Shown piece after piece: positions 41,578 to 49,088 of a stretch of 64,000 bases of DNA (position 1 is its first letter; the number at the start of each line of letters is the position of its first letter). Source of the DNA: Arthrobacter sp. StoSoilB20 (lineage in GTDB: Bacteria > Actinomycetota > Actinomycetes > Actinomycetales > Micrococcaceae); assembly GCF_019977295.1 (NCBI RefSeq), contig NZ_AP024651.1:4650001-4714000 (forward strand), given 5' to 3'. A model generated the notes under the pieces. It saw only the letters and a program-made list of their open reading frames with translations, was not told the origin of the DNA and searched no databases. The translations under genes were made by a program, and so were the position numbers.

Positions 41578-42150
41578 GTGTCACATGAGCATCCCGTCAC
41601 CGTTTCCGTAGCCCGCACCATCCTCCCGGGCTACACCCGCCAAGCCAACGCCTGGGCCCATGCCGGCCAGGAACTCGCCCGCGAATGGCCCGGATATTTG
41701 GGGTCGGGGTGGGTTCGCAATGGGGTGGATTCCACTGAATGGCACATGCTTTATCGGTTCTCAGACGCCGAGTCGCTGCAGGAGTGGGAGGACTCCGAGG
41801 AACGGCGTTGGTGGATTGACAGCGCCAGGGACATGATGGAAACCACCCGGGTGGAGCGTCACACGGGGATTGAGGGCTGGTTCTCGCAGCCTGGCGACGT
41901 CTCGGTGGTGGTGCCCGAAACGGTGGTGCCGCCGCGTTGGAAGCAGGCCATCAGCATCTTCCTGCCGTTCTTCCCGCTGAGCTTGCTGGCCAACTTCCTG
42001 CTTCATCCGTTGACGCAGGACTGGCCGTTGGTGTTCGCGGTGCTCCTGAACATCGTGATCCTTACGCCGCTGATGACGTACATTTTCCTGCCGATCACCA
42101 CCCGGCTGCTGCAGCCGTGGCTCCAAGCGAAACCGCGCCGCAGCCGCTAG
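41578..42150 (+). CDS. antibiotic biosynthesis monooxygenase-like domain protein with membrane tail
   Basis: 190 residues starting at GTG 41578. The first ~110 form an ABM-type alpha/beta barrel half (VTVSVARTILPGYTRQANAWAHAGQELAREWPGYLGSGWV, then YRFSDAESLQEWEDSEERRWWID). Two C-terminal membrane helices follow (ISIFLPFFPLSLLANFLL; VFAVLLNIVILTPLMTYIFL). This fusion recurs in actinobacteria without an assigned role. No ribosome site is visible. A TACATT 5 nt before the GTG suggests a leaderless transcript. Confidence 0.78.
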   Translation: MSHEHPVTVSVARTILPGYTRQANAWAHAGQELAREWPGYLGSGWVRNGVDSTEWHMLYRFSDAESLQEWEDSEERRWWIDSARDMMETTRVERHTGIEGWFSQPGDVSVVVPETVVPPRWKQAISIFLPFFPLSLLANFLLHPLTQDWPLVFAVLLNIVILTPLMTYIFLPITTRLLQPWLQAKPRRSR

Positions 42151-42180
42151 CTGGGAGTTTGGTCATAAAAAGCCACGATT

Positions 42181-42196
42181 AGTTGACACTTCAACT
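42181..42196. promoter_or_regulatory. AGTTGA inverted repeat upstream of the DoxX gene
   Basis: AGTTGACACTTCAACT is a 6-4-6 inverted repeat 22 bp before the doxX-like start. It resembles MarR-type operators that often govern DoxX genes. A TTGACA inside it could also be a -35, but no -10 lies at a suitable distance. Confidence 0.4.
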
Positions 42197-42217
42197 TATC
42201 TCCGGGAGGGTTGAAGG

Positions 42218-42652
42218 ATGAACAAGTCCAGCTTGACCACCACAGCCCTGACCATCCTGCGCGTTATTGCAGGATTTCTCTTCGCCGCGCACGGTTGGCA
42301 GAAGTTCAACGAATTCACCATCGCAGGCACCCAGGCCTCCTTCGCGCAGATGGGTGTCCCCGGAGCCTCGACAGTAGCCCCCATCGTTGCCACCTTGGAG
42401 CTGGTGGGTGGCATTGCGCTGATCATCGGGTTCCTGACCCGCGTGTTCGCAACGCTCCTGGCCGTCAACATGCTCGGCGCCCTCTTCCTGGTGCACGCAC
42501 CGGCCGGCATCTTCGTCGGCAACGGCGGGTATGAGCTGGTGCTGCTCTTCGCCGGCGCAGCCCTGGCCCTCGCACTGGCAGGTGCAGGCAAAATCTCCGC
42601 CGACGCAGCACTGTTCGGTCGCTCCGGATCAAAGCTCCGCGTTCTCGCGTAG
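42218..42652 (+). CDS. DoxX family membrane protein
   Basis: 144 residues with four membrane helices. The DoxX signature is clear: LRVIAGFLFAAHGWQKF, then PIVATLELVGGIALIIGFLTRVFATLLAVNMLGAL and GYELVLLFAGAALALALAGAG. DoxX proteins take part in thiosulfate oxidation in archaea and in oxidative-stress membrane complexes in mycobacteria; in this context the role is open. GGGAGG lies 9 nt before the ATG, and an AGTTGA dyad marks the promoter. A large hairpin follows the gene. Confidence 0.9.
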   Translation: MNKSSLTTTALTILRVIAGFLFAAHGWQKFNEFTIAGTQASFAQMGVPGASTVAPIVATLELVGGIALIIGFLTRVFATLLAVNMLGALFLVHAPAGIFVGNGGYELVLLFAGAALALALAGAGKISADAALFGRSGSKLRVLA

Positions 42653-42680
42653 CCAGTTCCCCGCCAGCCCCCACCGATCC

Positions 42681-42773
42681 TCTCTCACATAAACGTCCCT
42701 TAACGCCAACGCTCTCTCCCTTGCTTCAAGAAAGGGAGAGAGCGTCGGTGTTTAAGGCAGGGGATGTGAGAGA
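42681..42773. repeat. inverted pair of 32-nt modules, large hairpin
   Basis: TCTCTCACAT at 42681 starts a 32-nt unit ending in CGCCAACGC. The mirror unit on the other strand starts at 42773 and ends CACCGACGC. Inside, ACGCTCTCTCCCTT (42709-42722) pairs perfectly with 42732-42745. Unit length, start and end match the direct array at 14655. The hairpin stands between the convergent doxX and aztD genes and may terminate both. Confidence 0.8.
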
Positions 42774-42777
42774 CGGT

Positions 42778-44091
42778 CTAGCCCTTGACGCCCGTCAGCT
42801 CGTTCGGCACGTGCTCCAGCTGGGCCGATTTCACTACCTTTCCGGCACTCAAGTCCACCGCGTGGATGGTTCGCGTCGCAGGCTCGGTGACGTACGCCGT
42901 CGAGCCTTGAACGAACAGCGTGGGCCGCGGGTCCTGCCATGTGGTCGATTCCTCCCATGCCCCAACCACCGGAATGGTGGAATTGATGGTGCCGGTCAGC
43001 GGATCGATGACACGCAATCCACCATCCGTGCCGAGTACCAGCGCTTCACCAGCAGGCCCGCGGCCCAATGAGCGGAAGGAGTAGCTGGTGCCAATATCCA
43101 CCAACTGGAGACTGGCCGTCTCTGTGTTGACCAGCGAGATCCGGGTGGGCCGCTCCAGCTCGGCAGCCTTATCCACCTTGTAGTCGCCCAGGATCACTGG
43201 CGATTTTTCGGAGCCCGCCTGATTTCCCATCCGACCATAAGCATCCGGGCTCGCTACCTTGGTAATGGCACCATCCTTGTAGATGAGCATTCCGTTTTCG
43301 CAGCCAACCACCACGGCTTCGTTCGCCGCTACGGCCTCACCATGAACGCCAGGGCAGTCCTCGTTACGCAGGACTTCCTTTCGGTCCTGGCCCTTGCCTG
43401 CGGAAAGGACTGCGATACCGGAACGGCCTTCCTCATTGCCAAGGGTTACCAGGAGCCCGCCATCCTCAAGCTCCACGGCCACTCCGTGATGGGCCTCCGG
43501 AGTGGTGTAAACGTCGGTAGAGGGTAATTTTCCATCCTCCACGGCAGCTGCCAACGCGGAAGTTTCAAAGCTCTCCACCTTGCCGGAACCATCATTGAAC
43601 AGCACCGCCTTGCCCCCGTGCAGCACTACGTGCCCGGCCTTGTCTGCCCCGAATGCCAGGTCAGTCAGCCGGGGATCAGTCACGTAATGATGGCTGTGAT
43701 CGCCGTGCGGCTCGGTCCAGGCACCGGCGTCGAAAAGTCGGAAGGAGTCCCCCGTGGATACGAAGACGTGGCGCCCGTCGCCAGCGGGGTTCAAGCGGTT
43801 GAACCCGGAAATTTCAGCACTTCCCACCGGCTTGAGCGAGGCTGCGTCCAGAACCGAGATGCCGGCGTCGTGCGTGTAAACGAGCCGCGGAGTCGGCGCT
43901 CCGGCCTCCTTTGCACTGGGGGATGACGTTGGCGGGGGCGCTTGGTCAACCGGGTTGCCGGCTGAGCCACCAGGGGCGGCGCACGCTGTCAGCAAGAGAG
44001 CAGCGAGCCCGACGGCGGCAATCGGCTGGGCGCGAAGCCGGCGTTTCCGCGGGGTCAGGACTAGGGGCGAGGGGGTGAGGTGATGAGGCAT
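42778..44091 (-). CDS. aztD: zinc metallochaperone AztD
   Basis: 437 residues from the ATG at 44091. A basic lead and a lipobox-like LLLTAC near residue 40 indicate an exported lipoprotein. The mature part is a seven-bladed beta-propeller pattern (RLVYTHDAGISVLDAASLKPVGS; GDGRHVFVSTGDSFRLFDAG) with the His-rich metal loop HGDHSHHYVTDP typical of AztD, which delivers zinc to the AztC binding protein of an ABC importer. AztABC are not in the window. The promoter contains a Zur-like box, consistent with induction by zinc starvation. No ribosome site is visible, and the transcript looks leaderless. Confidence 0.85.
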   Translation of the reverse strand: MPHHLTPSPLVLTPRKRRLRAQPIAAVGLAALLLTACAAPGGSAGNPVDQAPPPTSSPSAKEAGAPTPRLVYTHDAGISVLDAASLKPVGSAEISGFNRLNPAGDGRHVFVSTGDSFRLFDAGAWTEPHGDHSHHYVTDPRLTDLAFGADKAGHVVLHGGKAVLFNDGSGKVESFETSALAAAVEDGKLPSTDVYTTPEAHHGVAVELEDGGLLVTLGNEEGRSGIAVLSAGKGQDRKEVLRNEDCPGVHGEAVAANEAVVVGCENGMLIYKDGAITKVASPDAYGRMGNQAGSEKSPVILGDYKVDKAAELERPTRISLVNTETASLQLVDIGTSYSFRSLGRGPAGEALVLGTDGGLRVIDPLTGTINSTIPVVGAWEESTTWQDPRPTLFVQGSTAYVTEPATRTIHAVDLSAGKVVKSAQLEHVPNELTGVKG

Positions 44092-44097
44092 GGTTAA

Positions 44098-44125
44098 ATG
44101 ATATTCATTCTCATCTAAGGTGCAA
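44098..44125 (-). promoter_or_regulatory. aztD promoter with Zur/Fur-like box, leaderless start
   Basis: On the minus strand TTGCAC (44125-44120), 16 bp, TATCAT (44103-44098) form a promoter, and the aztD ATG begins 7 nt after the -10. The imperfect 7-1-7 repeat TGATATT-C-ATTCTCA (44099-44113) overlaps the -10 and spacer, as expected of a Zur or Fur repressor site. Confidence 0.65.
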
Positions 44126-44207
44126 CATGACCGCCAAATGGTTGTCATATTGCACGCTGACGGCACCCACGCCTCCCCCGGACCGTTTCAGTGATAGAAA
44201 TGGCCAG

Positions 44208-44540
44208 ATGACCACGATCCTCACCGGTGTTGGTGCCAGTACCGGGACCACCCAGGGCCCTGCCCGCCTCATCCACGGTCCCGACGAATTCAGCCGCTTG
44301 CAACCCGGCGACGTCCTGGTCTGCCGCACCACAGACCCCGCGTGGACGCCCCTCTTCGGAATGGCCTCCGCCGTAGTGACGCAAACCGGCGGAATGCTCT
44401 CCCACGCCGCAATCGTGGCCCGCGAGTACGGAATTCCTGCCGTCCTGGGCGTCCGCGATGCATTGGACCTGCTGACGGACGGAAGCCCCCTGCACGTGGA
44501 CGGCACGCAGGGAACCATCACCGTCACGGACAGCAAATGA
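44208..44540 (+). CDS. stand-alone PEP-utilizing enzyme mobile (swivelling) domain
   Basis: 110 residues from the ATG at 44208. This is just the phosphohistidine domain of PEP synthase/PPDK-like enzymes: GASTGTTQGPARLIHGPDEFSRLQPGDVLVCRTTDPAWTPLF, then TQTGGMLSHAAIVAREYGIPAVLGV, where the His of MLSHAA is the phosphorylated residue. The nucleotide-binding ATP-grasp domain that normally precedes it is absent from the window. It ends in an ATGA overlap with the next gene, so the two products act together. It may swivel to a partner encoded elsewhere or have a regulatory use. Confidence 0.88.
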   Translation: MTTILTGVGASTGTTQGPARLIHGPDEFSRLQPGDVLVCRTTDPAWTPLFGMASAVVTQTGGMLSHAAIVAREYGIPAVLGVRDALDLLTDGSPLHVDGTQGTITVTDSK

Positions 44541-45100
44541 CGCTTCTCACCCTGCATTCCGTACGCCTTCTTGGATTCGCAGATACTGACGCGGTGGCAG
44601 AACGCTTCGCCCGGGATCGCGCCATGGTGGAGTCGGAACTCATCGACGCCGGTGTGAACGGCTTCGTGTCATACAGCACCTTTGCGGGGAGCAGCGGGTG
44701 GTCGCTGTCGAGCCGGGGCAGGGCCGAGAATGAGCGGCTCCTTGCCGATGAACTGGACAAAGCCGGCGCCCGCGATACCGTGCTGGCCGTCCACGACGCA
44801 TTCGGCGGGTTGAACAAGTCAGTTGTGGAGGCTTGCAGCGCCGTCCAGCTGCAGGCAGCAGCCAAGGATCACGCTACGAACGTCCTGAGCGAGGCCCTGA
44901 CCGCGTGGCATCCCTCCGAAGCGAAACTCACCGGTGCGCTGCCCCGATTCGAAGGCTACGCCGAGCGGTTGATGCAAGCACTAAAGCACGCTCCCCATGA
45001 CACCGCGTGGCTCACGGCCACGGACCGTGACTCCTTCCACCGCGTCTGGTTCGAGCTCCACGAGGACCTCATCGCCACCCTGGGAATTCAACGCAGCTGA
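44537..45100 (+). CDS. winged-helix-like protein coupled to the PEP mobile domain
   Basis: 187 residues starting in the ATGA overlap. The N-terminal ~80 residues (VRLLGFADTDAVAERFARDRAMVESELIDAG, then FAGSSGWSLSSRGRAENERLLADEL) look like a winged helix in which WSLSSRGR forms the wing. The helical rest contains VHDAFGGLNKSVVEACSAVQL. I have seen this kind of protein beside PEP-utilizing mobile domains in actinobacteria, but its function is not established. It could be a regulator or structural partner of the phosphotransfer domain. Confidence 0.6.
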   Translation: MTLLTLHSVRLLGFADTDAVAERFARDRAMVESELIDAGVNGFVSYSTFAGSSGWSLSSRGRAENERLLADELDKAGARDTVLAVHDAFGGLNKSVVEACSAVQLQAAAKDHATNVLSEALTAWHPSEAKLTGALPRFEGYAERLMQALKHAPHDTAWLTATDRDSFHRVWFELHEDLIATLGIQRS

Positions 45101-45162
45101 CGCCTACGGGCCCACACGTCTTAGTCACGTAACAGAAACCTGCCGACAGTAAGATTCCAACC

Positions 45163-46137
45163 ATGAGCGATGACGCCGCCAATTCAGTGACCCTCCGCTT
45201 CCTGGCGGCCCCCATGGACATCGGACACAGCGGGTCCGTCGACGCCGGCACGGTCCTTGAGTGGGTGGACAAGGCAGCGTACGCAGCAGCAGTGGGCTGG
45301 TCAAAGTCGTACTGCGTCACCGCCTACGTGGGCAACATCCACTTCACGGATCCGGTCAACAGCGGCGACATGGTTGAGGTGACCTCCACCATCGTCTACA
45401 CCGGCCGGTCCTCCATGCATATCCACACCGTGGTCAGCTCGCGTGATCCCAAAGGCGGTCCCGAGACGATGCACAGCCAATGCATGGTCATCTTCGTGGC
45501 CGTGGGCCCGGACGGGAAACCAATTCCTGTCCCTCAGTTTGAGCCGTCAACGCCTGATGAGATTGAGCAGCGCGACCACGCCTTGGCGCGCATCGAAGTC
45601 CGCGAGCAGATCGTCAACGCAATGAACGCCCAGGAATACACCGACGCGGGGACCGCCGAAAGGGTCACGCTGCGGTTCATGGCGTCCCCTACTGATGTGA
45701 ACTGGGGTGGCAAGGTCCACGGTGGCATCGTCATGAAGTGGATCGATGAGGCCGCGTATGTGTGCGCCTCCCGGTACTGCGGAAAGGACACCGTGGCCGT
45801 CTTCTCCGGCGGCGTCCGGTTCTACCGGCCCTTGCTGATCGGCCACGTAGTAGAGGTAGAGGCCCGACTCGTCTACACCGGCGCCAAGGGCATGCACATC
45901 GCAGTCCACGTCCGTTCCGGTGATCCGAAAACCCGTGAAATGAACCTGACCACCTACTGCCTCACGGTGATGGTGGCCCGCGATGACACCGGCACTGCTG
46001 TACCTATTCCCGAATGGGTTCCGGTATCGGACGAGGACAAGAAGCTGCACGCCCACGCCCGCGAACTCCTGGAAATCCGGGGACGGGCGCCCGGAAACCG
46101 GCTGCCGGACCACTTGTTGAAGGCAGCTGGCAGCTGA
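45163..46137 (+). CDS. acyl-CoA thioesterase, double hotdog
   Basis: 324 residues with two hotdog domains in tandem. Domain 1 (~5-130) reads VTLRFLAAPMDIGHSGSVDAGTVLEWVDKAAY. Domain 2 (~165-290) reads VTLRFMASPTDVNWGGKVHGGIVMKWIDEAAY and keeps the HGGxxMKWIDEAA catalytic block, while domain 1 has DAG/WVDKAA, so it is probably degenerate. This is the YciA/BFIT-type arrangement that hydrolyses acyl-CoA to free acid and CoA. It shares an A with the start of the next gene (TGATG). Confidence 0.9.
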   Translation: MSDDAANSVTLRFLAAPMDIGHSGSVDAGTVLEWVDKAAYAAAVGWSKSYCVTAYVGNIHFTDPVNSGDMVEVTSTIVYTGRSSMHIHTVVSSRDPKGGPETMHSQCMVIFVAVGPDGKPIPVPQFEPSTPDEIEQRDHALARIEVREQIVNAMNAQEYTDAGTAERVTLRFMASPTDVNWGGKVHGGIVMKWIDEAAYVCASRYCGKDTVAVFSGGVRFYRPLLIGHVVEVEARLVYTGAKGMHIAVHVRSGDPKTREMNLTTYCLTVMVARDDTGTAVPIPEWVPVSDEDKKLHAHARELLEIRGRAPGNRLPDHLLKAAGS

Positions 46138-46337
46138 TGGATGTCGTTTTTGTGGTGGCCGTCTTCGCGGCGGTGTTTGCCGTTGCCCTCGGCAGCATAG
46201 TTTGGACCAACGTGCAGCAGGGCAGGCGGGCGAAGGTGAAACCGCCGGCGCACAGGGGGGCGTTCCAATCCCAGCGCGGACGGGTATACAAGCATGGCTC
46301 CACCAGCCACAACGCAACTCCGGGAAGCGGCACGTAG
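46137..46337 (+). CDS. small single-pass membrane protein, 66 aa
   Basis: Starts in the TGATG junction with the thioesterase gene, so translation is coupled. One membrane helix (VVFVVAVFAAVFAVALGSIVW) is followed by a basic cytoplasmic tail (QQGRRAKVKPPAHRGAF). No family recognised. It ends 6 bp before the convergent GntR gene. Confidence 0.65.
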   Translation: MDVVFVVAVFAAVFAVALGSIVWTNVQQGRRAKVKPPAHRGAFQSQRGRVYKHGSTSHNATPGSGT

Positions 46338-46343
46338 GGCGGA

Positions 46344-47000
46344 CTACCCCACCAAATTCTCCGCCGCACCGTCCATGTGGGCGATGATCGTTTCCCTAGC
46401 CTTGGCCGCGTTTCCGGTCTCAATGGCTGCAACAATGTCGTGGTGACGCCCGACGCTCATGTTCCGGGTGGCGCGTTCCAGCCCGGCGAACATGATGGAC
46501 ATGCGGATGGAACCCTCCAGCGATTCCCACGAGTGCAGGAGCGTTTCGTTGCCGGACAGCCGGCACAGGGTGCGATGGAACTCGAGGTCGGATTCGATCC
46601 GTTCCTCCAGGGAAGATGCAGCAGCCTTCTCCATCGCATCGACGGCGGCACGCAGCTCTGCGAGCGCGGCCTCCTTGTCGGGCATATCGCTCAACGTCCG
46701 TGCCGCGAGGGACTCCAATACTCCACGGACAGCGAAGATATCGCGGATTTCCTTGACGTCCAGGTGCCGCACTGACATGCGGCCGCGTGCTCCGGCGGAG
46801 ATCAGGCCTTCCTGTTCCAGCTGGCGAAGGGCTTCGCGGAGCGTCCCGCGGCTGATTTGGAGCATCTCGGACAGCTCGGTTTCCACCAGGTGCCGTCCGG
46901 GTTCCAGCTCACCACTGGTGATCGCGGTCCGCAGTGCTGCGAGCGCCTGTTCTCGCAGGCTCTTCTTTTCAAGTCCCAGCAGGGATGCGGTGACGGCCAT
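46344..47000 (-). CDS. GntR-family regulator, FadR/FCD type
   Basis: 218 residues. The N-terminal winged helix (KSLREQALAALRTAITSGELEPGRHLVETELSEMLQISRGTLREALRQLEQEGL) and FCD effector domain (~90-215; EIRDIFAVRGVLESLAART, SDLEFHRTLCRLSGNETLL, VGRHHDIVAAIETGNAAKARETIIAHMD) are complete, with the Asp/His metal ligands of the FCD class. Its own upstream region and the divergent promoter at 50474-50556 share GACAGT/GTCAAC-type repeats, so it is the likely regulator of the whole sugar cluster 47112-54524. The effector is probably a sugar acid or phosphate (inference). Confidence 0.88.
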   Translation of the reverse strand: MAVTASLLGLEKKSLREQALAALRTAITSGELEPGRHLVETELSEMLQISRGTLREALRQLEQEGLISAGARGRMSVRHLDVKEIRDIFAVRGVLESLAARTLSDMPDKEAALAELRAAVDAMEKAAASSLEERIESDLEFHRTLCRLSGNETLLHSWESLEGSIRMSIMFAGLERATRNMSVGRHHDIVAAIETGNAAKARETIIAHMDGAAENLVG

Positions 47001-47028
47001 GGTGGGTCCTCGGTTCTATGGGCAACTG

Positions 47029-47057
47029 CTGACAGTCGGGTGTTAACTGTCGATACT
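47029..47057. promoter_or_regulatory. candidate GntR autoregulatory operator
   Basis: GACAGT (47031-47036) and ACTGTC are inverted around a 9-nt spacer, and GTTAACTGTCGA matches on the other strand the TCGACAGT/GACAGTTAAC motifs of the divergent promoter at 50474-50562. It lies 30-55 bp upstream of the gntR start. Confidence 0.55.
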
Positions 47058-47065
47058 ACGTGCAG

Positions 47066-47101
47066 ATGCGCGGGACAGGCAGTAAGTCCTGTCCCGCGCA
47101 T
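47066..47101. terminator. hairpin after the transketolase genes
   Basis: The arms 47066-47079 and 47088-47101 (core GCGCGGGACAGG) are a perfect 14-bp inverted repeat with an 8-nt loop, 10 bp after the stop of the leftward transketolase C-terminal gene. No T-run follows, so it may be an attenuating or 3'-stabilising structure. Confidence 0.7.
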
Positions 47102-47111
47102 GCGGCGCACC

Positions 47112-48131
47112 TCAGCCGAGCTCTGCGAGCACCTTCGCGACGATCCTGTCCACGGACAGTCCGTAGCGCTCATGCAGGGTGGGCAGCGCACCGGCGTCGA
47201 GGAACTGGTCCGGAAGCGCAATGGGAACCACGCGCTTGCCCAGGCCGGAGGTTACGACAACGGAGGCAACAGTTTCGAACAGGCCGCCAACAACGGTGTG
47301 GTTTTCCAGCGTGACGGCGAGGCGGTCGGTGTTCAGCTCGGCCAGGACAGTAGCGGAGTCGAAGGGCTTGATGGTGGGCGTGTGAACCACGGCAACATCG
47401 ACGTTGTGCTTGGCCAGGGCATCTGCCGCCTGCAGGGCACGCATGGTCATCAAACCCGAGGAAACGAACACAACATCATTGCCGCCGCGCAGGACCTTGG
47501 CCTTGCCGAGCTCGAACGTGTAGTCGTACTCATCCAGGACCGTGGGCACATTGCCGCGCAGCAAGCGCAGGTACGTGGGCCCCTCGGAGGCCGCCAGCTG
47601 GGGAACGGCCTGCTCGATGTCCACCGAGTCACAGGGGTCCACGATGGTCAGGTTGGGCATTCCGCGGAAGATGGCCATGTCCTCGGTGGCCTGGTGGCTC
47701 GGTCCGTACCCGGTGGTCAGGCCGGGCAGGCCGCCGATGATGTTGACGTTGAGGTTCGGCTCGGCGATGTCCAGGCAAAGGAAGTCGTAAGCGCGCCGTG
47801 CCGCGAACACCGAATAGGTGGAAGCGAACGGGATCAGGCCGGTCTCGGCCATGCCGGCGGCGGCACCGAACAGGAGCTGCTCAGCCATGCCCATTTGGAA
47901 GAAGCGTTCAGGGAAGGCATTGGCGAAGATATGCATGTCCGTGTACTTGCCCAGGTCCGCGGTCAGGCCCACAATCCGCGGATCAGCCTCTGCGGCTTTG
48001 ACCAAGGCATGGCCGAACGGTGCTGACGTGGTCTTCTGCCCGGGGTCCGCGAAGGACGCGATCATGGCGGAAGTCTTCAGCTTGGGCTTCACGGTGGCGG
48101 TGGTGTCGGGGGCTTCAGTGGTGGCGCTCAT
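47112..48131 (-). CDS. transketolase, C-terminal subunit
   Basis: 339 residues from the ATG at 48131, inside the end of the N-terminal subunit gene (ATGA). It contains the pyrimidine-binding domain with the catalytic Glu in FFQMGMAEQLLFGAAAGMA, the GPSHQATEDMAIFRGMPNL loop, and the C-terminal domain (LENHTVVGGLFETVASVV). With its partner it forms a two-subunit TPP enzyme that transfers a two-carbon ketol group. Split transketolases like this are used in sugar-specific catabolic operons, for instance that for D-apulose 4-phosphate. Substrate to be determined. Confidence 0.9.
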   Translation of the reverse strand: MSATTEAPDTTATVKPKLKTSAMIASFADPGQKTTSAPFGHALVKAAEADPRIVGLTADLGKYTDMHIFANAFPERFFQMGMAEQLLFGAAAGMAETGLIPFASTYSVFAARRAYDFLCLDIAEPNLNVNIIGGLPGLTTGYGPSHQATEDMAIFRGMPNLTIVDPCDSVDIEQAVPQLAASEGPTYLRLLRGNVPTVLDEYDYTFELGKAKVLRGGNDVVFVSSGLMTMRALQAADALAKHNVDVAVVHTPTIKPFDSATVLAELNTDRLAVTLENHTVVGGLFETVASVVVTSGLGKRVVPIALPDQFLDAGALPTLHERYGLSVDRIVAKVLAELG

Positions 48132-49024
48132 CGGGCGGCCGTCCCTTCGTATCCTGCGGTCAGCTGTTCGCGGCAGATCTGCCACTCGTGCTCTTCGATG
48201 CGCATGAAGTGCGCCTTTTCGCGGGTCTCCAGCAGCGGCACGCCGCGTCCCACCTTGGTATCGCAGAGGATCACCGAGGGCCGCCCGACCGGAGCCGCGA
48301 CGGCAGCGATGTTGTCGAACGCGGCCAGCAGCGCACCGACGTCGTTCCCGTCCACACGCTGGGTGTACCACCCGAACGATTCCCACTTTTCCGTCACTGG
48401 TTCGGTGCGGAGCACGGTGTCAGTGGCGCCATCGGCCTGGAGCGCGTTGATGTCCACCATGGCGGTCAGGTTTCCGAGTTGGTGGTGGTGCGCACCCATG
48501 GCCGCTTCCCAGGTGGAACCTTCGTCCAGCTCACCGTCGGAGAGAAAGTTGATCACGCGGGATCCCGAGCTCTGGAGCCGCAGGCCAAGCGCCATTCCGA
48601 CGGCGACCGTCAGCCCGTGCCCCAGCGAACCGCCGGAGATTTCCATGCCGGGCGTGTAGGTGGACATCCCGGACATCGGCAGGCGGGAGTCGTCGGATCC
48701 GTAGGTTTCGAGCTCGGCCACGGGAACGATTCCGGCTTCGGCCAGCGCGGCGTAGTGCCCGATTGCGTAATGCCCGGTGGAAAGCAGGAACCTGTCGCGG
48801 CCCTCCCAGTGCGGGTCTTCGGCGCGGTACGTCAGCTGGTCAGCGTAGACCGCGGCGAGCATGTCGGCTGCACCCAGCGCCTGGCCAACATACCCCTGGC
48901 CTTGGACCTCGCCCATGTTCAGGGCGTGGTGCCGGATGCGGTAGGCGGCGGCGCGGATACGGTCCACGCGCTCGGGTTCTGGGTTTGCTGCAGCCGTAGC
49001 CGCTTCGACTGATGAGAGAGTCAT
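48128..49024 (-). CDS. transketolase, N-terminal subunit
   Basis: 298 residues. The TPP-diphosphate domain is clear: AADMLAAVYADQL, RDRFLLSTGHYAIGHYAALAEAG, SGGSLGHGLTVAVGMALG, and the GDGELDEGSTWEAAMGAHHH...MVDINALQ motif that binds Mg-TPP. It overlaps the C-terminal subunit gene by 4 bp and is 64 bp downstream of the MHS transporter, so transporter, N- and C-subunits are one leftward operon from the promoter near 50450. Confidence 0.92.
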   Translation of the reverse strand: MTLSSVEAATAAANPEPERVDRIRAAAYRIRHHALNMGEVQGQGYVGQALGAADMLAAVYADQLTYRAEDPHWEGRDRFLLSTGHYAIGHYAALAEAGIVPVAELETYGSDDSRLPMSGMSTYTPGMEISGGSLGHGLTVAVGMALGLRLQSSGSRVINFLSDGELDEGSTWEAAMGAHHHQLGNLTAMVDINALQADGATDTVLRTEPVTEKWESFGWYTQRVDGNDVGALLAAFDNIAAVAAPVGRPSVILCDTKVGRGVPLLETREKAHFMRIEEHEWQICREQLTAGYEGTAAR

Positions 49025-49088
49025 TGGGTTTCCTTCCGGAGCCGGGCGCGTACCGATGGGGAGAACGCGCCCGACGTCGATTGGTGCT

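Noticed and set aside
46857..48026. 389-codon rightward frame across the gntR/transketolase region
   Set aside because: It overlaps two well-supported leftward genes and a hairpin, and has no recognisable protein features.
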